DNA from: Candidatus Aminicenantes bacterium UBA4820
GTDB lineage: Bacteria > Acidobacteriota > UBA4820
NCBI GenBank assembly: GCA_002402325.1
Contig: DHFQ01000169.1
Location: forward strand, 296 to 5,418
Direction of reading: 5' to 3'
Length of the DNA: 5,123 nucleotides
A model generated the notes under the pieces. The model did no database searches and was not told the DNA's origin. It saw nothing but the letters and a program-made list of their open reading frames with translations. Shown here piece after piece: positions 1-5,123 of the stretch; position 1 is the stretch's first letter; each line of letters begins with the position of its first letter. Made by a program: the position numbers and the translations under genes.

Positions 1-66
1 CTTAAAGAGAAAAAGGACAAAGGAATTGACCTCCTTTTCCACTCGGGATTAAAGACGAAGGAATAA
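1..66 (+). CDS. Possible C-terminal end of an upstream gene (partial)
   Basis: The first frame is open from the window edge to a TAA at 64-66 and would encode the last 21 residues of a protein, starting LKEKKDKGID and ending SGLKTKE. Composition (Lys/Glu-rich, AAA/AAG/GAA codons) resembles the downstream genes. The frame starting at base 3 is closed at once by TAA, and the frame starting at base 2 closes at 50, so this is the best candidate. No family can be recognised from so short a tail. It could be chance open sequence; only the bases to the left of the window can settle it. Confidence 0.35.
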   Translation, partial: LKEKKDKGIDLLFHSGLKTKE

Positions 67-101
67 AAATATTATAGGAAAAAGAAGATAAGTTCTATGC
101 G

Positions 102-132
102 TATAATTCGCTTATAAACTTGATTCAAGTTT
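102..132 (+). promoter_or_regulatory. Distal promoter-like element: perfect -10 box followed by a 17-bp palindrome
   Basis: A consensus TATAAT lies at 102-107. No convincing -35 hexamer lies 16-18 bp upstream, and the TG at 98-99 is one base out of register for a classical extended -10. Immediately downstream, where the first transcribed bases would be, 116-132 reads AAACTTGATTCAAGTTT, a perfect inverted repeat with 8-bp arms and one central base. The arrangement is what an operator at the transcription start would look like. Alternatively, the 6-bp AAACTT/AAGTTT stem followed by a T-rich stretch could be a weak terminator for the upstream gene. A transcript from here would carry a leader of about 180 nt before the fusion gene. 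In DNA this AT-rich, chance is a real alternative. Confidence 0.35.
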
Positions 133-225
133 TGTTATTTATATTGTCTGTTATTTCATTTCTTTGATTATCTTCTTTTTTACCAATCCCTCTAAAAATC
201 TCTTAACACATTGATAAAAGATATT

Positions 226-259
226 TTGTAAAAAAAACAAATTGTGATATTCTAATATC
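226..259 (+). promoter_or_regulatory. Proximal promoter candidate for the pta-buk/ptb operon, -10 inside a palindrome
   Basis: TTGTAA at 226-231 and TATTCT at 248-253, 16 bp apart, are a reasonable sigma-70-type pair and would start transcription near 260, about 35 nt before the ATG at 295. The -10 hexamer lies inside a perfect inverted repeat at 246-259 (GATATT, CT, AATATC), so a bound repressor would block polymerase. No regulator family can be named from the site. The local AT content makes promoter-like matches cheap, so this is a candidate only. Confidence 0.3.
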
Positions 260-294
260 TAAAGAGATGAATTGTTATTGCTGGAGGGAAGCAG

Positions 295-2496
295 ATGGTT
301 GATATTGAAAAGATAATTGAGTCGGAATTAACTGCAATTCAAAGAAACAGGCCTACTGTCGTTTTTTGTGAGTCAAACGATGAAAGAATAATTGAGGCGG
401 TGTGTTATTTGACCCGTTATATCAAGCCGATTTTCCTTGAAAAGGAAGAAACAATTAGAAAAATAATTTCAGAGAAACTTCCCAATCTTGACAAAAATAG
501 GGTTGATTTTGCCATTTCTGAAGCAGCCTTTATTGATATAAACGAAAAGGAAAATCTAATTGAAGAATTCACAAAATCTCTTTTACAGTATGAAAAAGAA
601 TTAAATTGTTCTTACCAAAAGGCAAAAGAACTGGTAAAAGAACCTTCAAGGTTTGGAATTTATCTTGTTAAATCTGGCTACGCTGATATGGTTGTAGGCG
701 GTGCAGGCTTTGAACCTGTTAAATTTTTAAGACCTGCACTCAAAGTTCTAAAAGATAAGGAGATTCAAGGGGAGGCAGGAGTGTTTGCACTTCCTGATGA
801 TTTTAATGCAGGATTGTTTCCGGAAAATATAGTTGTTTTTGGTGATGTAGGTGTAAATGAGGTAATGACTCCTAAAATACTTGCTGAAGTGGCGATTGAA
901 ACCTGCAAAGTTGCAAGAGATATTATTCCTGAATCAATTCTTCCTGAAATTAACGGTGCGATAGTTTCATATTCAAATAAAGGCTCTGATGAGGGACCTT
1001 CCCCACAACTTGTTAGAGAATCTACAAAACTTCTTCCCAAAATTCTTGAAGAAAAAATAAAAGGTGATGAAAAATATAAAACAATAAGGATTGAGGGAGA
1101 GGTAAAAGTTAGCGCTGCTATTTCCAGAAAGTCAGCGGAAAGGTATTTTCATAAAGAGAAGAAAATTGAGGATCTCGCGGGAAAATTCAATGTGATAATA
1201 GCACCAAACCTTGAAGTTGGAAATTTTCTATATCATCTTTATTCATCACAGTATCCTGAAGCAAAGAAAATTTCAGCATTGTTTGGATGTGGTTTTAAAG
1301 TTGTTGACCTTGCGATTGACTGTAATCCATCAGATATTATTTTGAGTTTAAAGGCTAACCTTTTAAGGCACAACATAGCAGGTAATTGGACAGAAACTCC
1401 AAAAGACCTATTCTTTAAAAGATTTAAAGTCCTTGCAATCAACCCCGGTTCAACATCTACCAAAATTGGTTACTATGAGGGTGATAATGAAAAATGGGTT
1501 GAAGAGATAAAACATAGCGCTGAGGAATTAAAACCTTTTGCAGGAAAACCAATCGTAGAGCAGGCGAGTTTTAGAAAAGAAGTTATTTTAAAAACTCTCA
1601 GTGAAAAAGGCGTAAAAATTGAAGAACTTGATGCAATTAGTGCAAGAGGTGGGCTTCTTGACCCAATTCCAAGTGGGACTTACGAAGTAAATGAAAAAAT
1701 GCTTGATCATTTAAAAATCGCAAAAAATGGCGAGCACGCATCAAACCTTGGAGCAATAATAAGCGACCAAATGTTAAAGGGGTTAGATATTAAATCTTTC
1801 ATAGTTGATCCTGTAGTTGTTGATGAAGTGGCTGAAAGAGTAAAGATTACCGGGCTTAAAGAGGTGAGAAGAAAGGCAATAAGTCATGCCTTGAATCAGA
1901 TTGCTTCTGCAAAAAGGTATGCCGATGAGAATGAAACATTTTATAACTATTTGAACCTTATCGTTTGCCACATGGGAGGTGGAATTTCAGTTGGTGCCCA
2001 TAAAAAGGGAAGATATATTGATGTCAACAACGCCCTTGATGGAGAGGGACCCTTTAGCCCTGAAAGGTCAGGTTCTCTACCCGTTGCAGATTTGATCAAA
2101 CTTTGCTTTTCAGGAAAATATACTAAGCAGGAACTTCTTTTATTAAATAAGGGAAGGGGAGGAATGATTGACCATCTCAACACATCAGATTTAAGAGAGA
2201 TTGAAAAAAGAATTGATGAGGGCGATAAATACGCTGAGGCAGTTTATGATGCGATGGCTTATCAAGTTTCCAAAGAGATTGCCTCAAGAGTTCCAGCCTT
2301 TGATGGAGAGAAGATTGATCAAATAATAATCACAGGTGGAATGGCTCGATCAAAAAAACTTGTCGAAAAAATAAAAGGATACATCTTTGCAATGGGATGT
2401 GGAATAACGGTCTACCCTGGCGAAAATGAGATGCTTGCTTTAACAAAGGGAGCGTTGAGAGTTTTAAGCGGAAAAGAAAAAGCAAAAATCTATTGA
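295..2496 (+). CDS. Phosphate acetyltransferase-like / butyrate kinase fusion protein
   Basis: A 733-residue cytosolic fusion. Residues about 1-365 are a Pta-type phosphate acyltransferase domain: LVKEPSRFGIYLVKSGYADM (113-132), RPALK (146-150), GDVGVN (183-188), SYSNKGSDEGPS (225-236), APNLEVGN (303-310). Residues about 377-728 are a complete butyrate kinase of the ASKHA fold: VLAINPGSTSTKIGYYE (379-395), ARGGLLDPIPSG (450-461), VDPVVVDE (504-511), HMGGGISVGAH (559-569), LDGEGPFSPERSG (581-593), ITGGMARS (679-686). R451, D505 and R591 probably correspond to catalytic residues of acetate kinase. The kinase half should make ATP and butyrate or a branched-chain acid from acyl phosphate and ADP. 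The Pta half lacks the family's Ser-Arg pair (A340-I341 instead, by eye alignment), so its activity is doubtful. The linker is short (about 10 residues) and no frameshift or stop separates the halves. GGAGGG at 283-288, 6 nt before the ATG, fixes the start. It shares an operon with ptb. Confidence 0.9.
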   Translation: MVDIEKIIESELTAIQRNRPTVVFCESNDERIIEAVCYLTRYIKPIFLEKEETIRKIISEKLPNLDKNRVDFAISEAAFIDINEKENLIEEFTKSLLQYEKELNCSYQKAKELVKEPSRFGIYLVKSGYADMVVGGAGFEPVKFLRPALKVLKDKEIQGEAGVFALPDDFNAGLFPENIVVFGDVGVNEVMTPKILAEVAIETCKVARDIIPESILPEINGAIVSYSNKGSDEGPSPQLVRESTKLLPKILEEKIKGDEKYKTIRIEGEVKVSAAISRKSAERYFHKEKKIEDLAGKFNVIIAPNLEVGNFLYHLYSSQYPEAKKISALFGCGFKVVDLAIDCNPSDIILSLKANLLRHNIAGNWTETPKDLFFKRFKVLAINPGSTSTKIGYYEGDNEKWVEEIKHSAEELKPFAGKPIVEQASFRKEVILKTLSEKGVKIEELDAISARGGLLDPIPSGTYEVNEKMLDHLKIAKNGEHASNLGAIISDQMLKGLDIKSFIVDPVVVDEVAERVKITGLKEVRRKAISHALNQIASAKRYADENETFYNYLNLIVCHMGGGISVGAHKKGRYIDVNNALDGEGPFSPERSGSLPVADLIKLCFSGKYTKQELLLLNKGRGGMIDHLNTSDLREIEKRIDEGDKYAEAVYDAMAYQVSKEIASRVPAFDGEKIDQIIITGGMARSKKLVEKIKGYIFAMGCGITVYPGENEMLALTKGALRVLSGKEKAKIY

Positions 2497-2508
2497 TGGA
2501 GGAATAAA

Positions 2509-3432
2509 ATGATAAGAACCCTCGAAGAGTTAGTTGAAAATCTTAAAAGTGGTTCGCCGAAAAGAGTGGTCGTAGCAAACGGTGAGGATGAGAACACCAT
2601 TGAAGCGGCGCATCGTGCTGCTGTTGAAAAAATTGCTCTAATGACGCTTGTTGGCGACAAAAACAAAATTGAAACTCTTTGCAAAGAGAAAAACCTTGAC
2701 CCATCAATGTTTGATATAATTGATGAAAAGGAAGAGATTAAAGCAGGAAAAATAGCGCGTGATATGGTTAGAAACAAAAAGGGCGATTGCCTTATGAAAG
2801 GACTCATTGGAACGGAAAAATATATGAGGCTCATACTTGATAAGGAGGAGGGACTTATTCCGAAGGGAAATATTTTAAGCCATCTAACCGTGATAGATTC
2901 ACCATTCTATCAAAAGACTCACAATAAACTACTCTTTGTTTCAGATGTGGCTGTGATTCCTCAGCCAACACTTCAAGAGAAAATAAAAATGCTTGAATAT
3001 TTAATTAGTGCTGCAAAAAGTTTTGGAATAGAGAAGCCAAAAGCGGCTATTCTTACTGCAAACGAGAAGGTGTCAGATAAAATGCCTGCTACTATGGATG
3101 CGGCGATAATAGCAAAAATGGCTGATAGAGGACAGATAAAGGGAGCGATTGTTGATGGTCCACTTGCCTTTGATGTTGCAGTTTCAAAGGAATCTTGCGA
3201 AATAAAAGGGTTAAAATCTCCTGTTGGTGGTGATGCTGATATACTCATCTTTCCAAATATTGAGGCAGCAAATATCTTTTACAAAACGACCACCTATTTA
3301 GGAGGATCTAAACTTGCGGCAGTAGTTATAGGAGCAACAGCTCCCTGCGTCTTAACCTCAAGGTCTGATGATGAGGATTCAAAATTTTATTCAATTGCCC
3401 TTGGCTGCAGAGTTGCAAGAGGGGATATGTAA
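2509..3432 (+). CDS. ptb: Phosphate butyryltransferase
   Basis: A 307-residue cytosolic enzyme, the usual length for Ptb. It should exchange CoA for phosphate on butyryl-CoA, or on isobutyryl/isovaleryl-CoA, giving the acyl phosphate used by the kinase domain of the upstream fusion. Family motifs seen in order: GDCLMKGLIGTEKYMR (92-107), LSHLTV (123-128), VSDVAVIPQPTL (144-155), TANEKVSDKMPAT (183-195), VDGPLAFDVAVS (215-226), IFPNIEAANIFYK (247-259) and TSRSDDED (283-290). The Ser284-Arg285 pair and Asp222 are intact, unlike the fused Pta domain. It starts 12 nt after the fusion gene's stop, with GGAGGA at 2498-2503 and a 5-nt spacer to the ATG, so the two are co-transcribed. Phosphate acetyltransferase is less likely because the Pta-specific N-terminal motifs are absent; the exact acyl chain cannot be read from sequence. 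Confidence 0.92.
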   Translation: MIRTLEELVENLKSGSPKRVVVANGEDENTIEAAHRAAVEKIALMTLVGDKNKIETLCKEKNLDPSMFDIIDEKEEIKAGKIARDMVRNKKGDCLMKGLIGTEKYMRLILDKEEGLIPKGNILSHLTVIDSPFYQKTHNKLLFVSDVAVIPQPTLQEKIKMLEYLISAAKSFGIEKPKAAILTANEKVSDKMPATMDAAIIAKMADRGQIKGAIVDGPLAFDVAVSKESCEIKGLKSPVGGDADILIFPNIEAANIFYKTTTYLGGSKLAAVVIGATAPCVLTSRSDDEDSKFYSIALGCRVARGDM

Positions 3433-3446
3433 GATTGGTTAGAATT

Positions 3447-3469
3447 GGGGTGATCTCATCCCTTCTTTC
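3447..3469 (+). terminator. Short hairpin after ptb, possible weak terminator
   Basis: GGGGTG (3447-3452) and CATCCC (3457-3462) form a 6-bp stem with one G-U pair around an ATCT loop, followed by TTCTTTC. It lies 15 nt after the ptb stop. The T-run is interrupted, so it is at best a weak intrinsic terminator. Confidence 0.35.
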
Positions 3470-3471
3470 AC

Positions 3472-3543
3472 AAGGATTCTTGCCCTTGAAAAAGTTAGTG
3501 CGTAGGAAGGAAGTTCTCTCCCTTTGTTAAGGGCGAGAACCTT
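3472..3543. repeat. Three-segment repeat able to form two alternative stems
   Basis: Segment A (3472-3487) pairs with segment C (3529-3543): 15 pairs including one G-U, with a single bulged A at 3476. Segment B (3513-3524) also pairs with C, forming the terminator-like hairpin. A and B are diverged direct copies of each other and C is their inverted counterpart. A-C and B-C pairing exclude each other. This may be a duplicated terminator arm or a two-state RNA structure; the sequence does not say which. Confidence 0.5.
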
Positions 3544-3545
3544 TT
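3513..3545. terminator. Strong hairpin between convergent genes, probable bidirectional terminator
   Basis: Bases 3513-3524 pair with 3529-3540 (11 of 12 positions, one T-C mismatch at 3519/3534) around a TGTT loop. On the + strand the stem is followed by CTTTTATC, fitting termination of ptb transcripts about 80 nt after their stop. On the - strand it begins 25 nt after the peptidase stop and is followed by TTCCTTCC, a poorer U-tract. The position between two convergent genes supports use by both. Confidence 0.6.
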
Positions 3546-3564
3546 ATCATTGAATGGAGTGAGA

Positions 3565-5019
3565 TTAATTGCTGAATGGATCCCACGGTGGCATCACAAT
3601 TGGTTCTTGTCCTGTAAGATTCAGAAGTTCGGGTGAGCAATATTTCTTATTGACAAGAATTTCGAAAACATTTGCCTCAAACCACGATTTTGTAATTGTC
3701 CAGAAGCCGTCTCTTCCTCTTTTTTCGCCCCACGAATTTTCAACTTTCCATTTAACAGGCTCTCCATTTTGAATATCAACGCCTGTCAGGACCATACAAT
3801 GGTTTGGTGCTCCATCAAGATAGCGAAGTTGATCCTCTTTGCTGAATGAAAAGTCAATTCCAAACAGACTATTGTAATCTTGAACCCCCATATCCCATAA
3901 GCCTGTCTTTGTGTTTCTCTGGACTGATGAGTTACAGCAAAACCAGACTGCCTGATCATCCATTATTGAGGCAAGTGCCATCTTTTGCATCTCATCTGTA
4001 GTTATGTTGAGAGCCTGCATATCTTTGCCATCAGCAGAATCTCTATTCCATGCAAATCTTATGACTTTGTGTTCTGGCTTTCCGGGATAGTTTATAAAAG
4101 AAATATAATTATCAAGTGGGGCACCCATAAAATCTTTGTAAAAACTTTGTGGGGTGTATGTTTTAAGCGGAGAAAGTTTACTTTCAAATTTCTCTTCTTT
4201 TGAAGATTTATCCTTTGCGGTATCCCTTTTGACATCCTTCATCTCATAACGCCATTCAAAACTCTGGGGAGGCTCGCCAAGGCAAAGAACAAGTATTTTG
4301 TAGACCTGCTTCAAAGTCTCAATTTTTGCGACATTTTCAGCCTCAGGAGTTTGTGCCTCTCTTATTGCCTTTATCCCTTTTCTCATTACGGTGTTTAGAA
4401 GATTGTTCATCTGTCCTGTATGGCTTGATTGTTGTGTTTCGGGCATAACATTTTTCGGGACGAGTCCGTAGCGAGAAACTAAAAACCTGACATAGTTCCA
4501 ATCTCCGCCATCATCAATTGGCTTTTGGAGAAGTAGAGCATTTTTCCTGCTATCTATTGGTTCAATTTTTAAAGCTTTTGCAAGCTCAAGCGTTCTGTTT
4601 GCCCTTTCAAGTTTGTCCCAGAATTGGATGTAGGCTTCGGAAAACTCAAACTCTTTTAAGTTATACTTTTTTATAAGTTCAGGACGGAGGAGGTTCAGTC
4701 CCGCAAAAAGCCAGCACCTTCCGCTTTGTTCCTGATTTGTTATTTTGCTTGTATCAATTACTTTTGTAAACAGAGTATCATCAGAAATTGTTTTTTTACG
4801 GTCTATTACTAAAGCGTTTATTTCATTTTCAGCAAGGCTATTTTGAATTGCTTTAAATTCCTGCGTTAAAGGAAGGGATTGTCTTAACGAATCGACCATT
4901 TCCTGAGTGAGTGCACCCTTTTCTGATGGTTCCTCTTGAGGAAGAGGAACATACTGACAAAAAACAGAAAGGGTAACTAATAGGATCGTTGTGAGAATAA
5001 AACCAGAACGAATTTTCAT
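3565..5019 (-). CDS. Exported C1B cysteine peptidase (bleomycin hydrolase/aminopeptidase C type)
   Basis: A 484-residue papain-fold peptidase of the bleomycin hydrolase/PepC group. The active site is visible: Gln98 and Cys102 in QEQSGRCWLFAGLN (96-109), His407 in APNHCMVLTGVD (404-415) and Asn428 in KVENSWGEKRGRDGFW (425-440). Residues 1-22 (Lys/Arg start, hydrophobic 7-20, then FCQ) look like a signal peptide, so it should act outside the cytoplasm; classic PepC and bleomycin hydrolase are cytosolic. Family members form hexameric barrels whose C-terminal tail enters the active site and imposes aminopeptidase activity; here the tail ends in PPWDPFSN rather than the usual WDPMGALA-like end. 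A charged Lys/Glu/Asp-rich stretch at about 261-281 appears inserted. Its likely role is trimming peptides for uptake. GGAGG at 5025-5029 (reverse strand), 5 nt from the ATG, supports the start. It converges on ptb and is a separate transcription unit. Confidence 0.9.
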   Translation of the reverse strand: MKIRSGFILTTILLVTLSVFCQYVPLPQEEPSEKGALTQEMVDSLRQSLPLTQEFKAIQNSLAENEINALVIDRKKTISDDTLFTKVIDTSKITNQEQSGRCWLFAGLNLLRPELIKKYNLKEFEFSEAYIQFWDKLERANRTLELAKALKIEPIDSRKNALLLQKPIDDGGDWNYVRFLVSRYGLVPKNVMPETQQSSHTGQMNNLLNTVMRKGIKAIREAQTPEAENVAKIETLKQVYKILVLCLGEPPQSFEWRYEMKDVKRDTAKDKSSKEEKFESKLSPLKTYTPQSFYKDFMGAPLDNYISFINYPGKPEHKVIRFAWNRDSADGKDMQALNITTDEMQKMALASIMDDQAVWFCCNSSVQRNTKTGLWDMGVQDYNSLFGIDFSFSKEDQLRYLDGAPNHCMVLTGVDIQNGEPVKWKVENSWGEKRGRDGFWTITKSWFEANVFEILVNKKYCSPELLNLTGQEPIVMPPWDPFSN

Positions 5020-5047
5020 CTTAGCCTCCGTAATAGAATAAGAGTAA

Positions 5048-5053
5048 ATTATA
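5048..5053 (-). promoter_or_regulatory. Candidate -10 box for the peptidase gene
   Basis: On the reverse strand this reads TATAAT, a perfect -10, placing the transcription start near 5041 and giving a leader of about 20 nt that contains the GGAGG ribosome binding site. At 17-bp spacing the -35 hexamer is TATTTT, a poor match. The A/T tract at 5064-5075 just upstream could help polymerase binding. A TTGATTT sequence abuts the -10. Confidence 0.45.
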
Positions 5054-5102
5054 AATCAAATTGTTTTTAAAAAATAGCCTTTAAGGAACCCAAAATCGGA
5101 TA

Positions 5103-5122
5103 TTGATTTGCATCTTGATTTG
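5103..5122 (+). repeat. Two direct copies of TTGATTTG at 12-bp period
   Basis: TTGATTTG occurs at 5103-5110 and 5115-5122, roughly 50-70 bp upstream of the peptidase -10. A third, inverted TTGATTT lies at 5053-5059 against the -10 box. They could be activator or repressor half-sites, but the motif is short and AT-rich and the array runs to the window edge. Confidence 0.25.
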
Positions 5123-5123
5123 A

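Noticed and set aside
97..117. A six-codon frame (MRIIRL) in the leader.
   Set aside because: It overlaps the TATAAT box and lacks a ribosome binding site; chance is the simplest explanation.
242..259. TTGTGA at 242-247 resembles half of a Rex (NADH sensor) operator, attractive for a fermentation operon.
   Set aside because: The second half, TCACAA six bases later, is absent (AATATC is there instead), so only a half-site exists.
267..302. An 11-codon open frame (MNCYCWREADG) overlapping the start of the fusion gene, possibly a leader peptide.
   Set aside because: It has no good ribosome binding site, and its own codons contain the GGAGGG of the real gene. The length is well within chance.
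1423..2478. Acetate kinase as the identity of the C-terminal half of the fusion.
   Set aside because: The motifs NPGSTSTK, ARGGLLDPIPSG and LDGEGPFSPERSG are of the butyrate kinase type, and the domain length (about 350) fits Buk rather than the roughly 400-residue acetate kinase.
765..3248. Several antisense open frames of 60-115 codons opposite the fusion and ptb genes.
   Set aside because: They lie wholly within well-supported coding sequence, resemble no family I recognise, and reflect the codon bias of the opposite strand.
3569..4203. Two + strand open frames (67 and 72 codons) opposite the peptidase gene.
   Set aside because: They are antisense to conserved peptidase motifs and show no recognisable domain or upstream signals.
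4957..4959. Cys21 of the peptidase as a lipoprotein attachment site.
   Set aside because: The residue before it is Phe, whereas a lipobox needs Gly, Ala or Ser at -1. Ordinary signal peptidase cleavage near FCQ is more likely.

Overview
This is an AT-rich, gene-dense bacterial window with three full-length protein genes. The fermentative acyl-phosphate enzymes and the exported peptidase suggest an anaerobic, fermentative, probably diderm bacterium. The protein pattern (Lys/Glu/Ile-rich, a signal peptide ending in ...FCQ) would suit one of the deep-branching or candidate anaerobic phyla, but I cannot place it more precisely from sequence alone.

Layout: positions 1-66 may hold the last codons of an upstream gene on the + strand. 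Positions 67-294 are a non-coding leader with two promoter-like elements, each next to or overlapping a perfect palindrome. Positions 295-2496 encode a 733-residue fusion of a phosphate acetyltransferase-like (Pta) domain and a complete butyrate kinase (Buk). After a 12-nt gap, 2509-3432 encodes a stand-alone phosphate butyryltransferase (Ptb). Positions 3433-3564 separate convergent genes and carry terminator-like hairpins, including three segments that can form two mutually exclusive stems. Positions 3565-5019 on the - strand encode an exported papain-like peptidase of the bleomycin hydrolase/aminopeptidase C type (C1B). Its promoter and ribosome binding site lie in 5020-5060.

The two + strand genes form an apparent operon for substrate-level phosphorylation. 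Ptb converts butyryl-CoA (or a branched-chain acyl-CoA) to acyl phosphate, and the Buk domain transfers that phosphate to ADP, giving ATP and the free acid. The striking point is that the Pta-like half of the fusion seems to have lost the Ser-Arg pair and other residues conserved in catalytic Pta/Ptb enzymes, while the adjacent Ptb keeps them. I infer that the Pta-like half may now be structural, regulatory or specificity-altered, with Ptb doing the chemistry. The secreted peptidase could supply amino acids whose oxidation yields such acyl-CoAs, but that link is only an inference from proximity.

I saw no RNA genes, CRISPR array, insertion sequence or attachment site.
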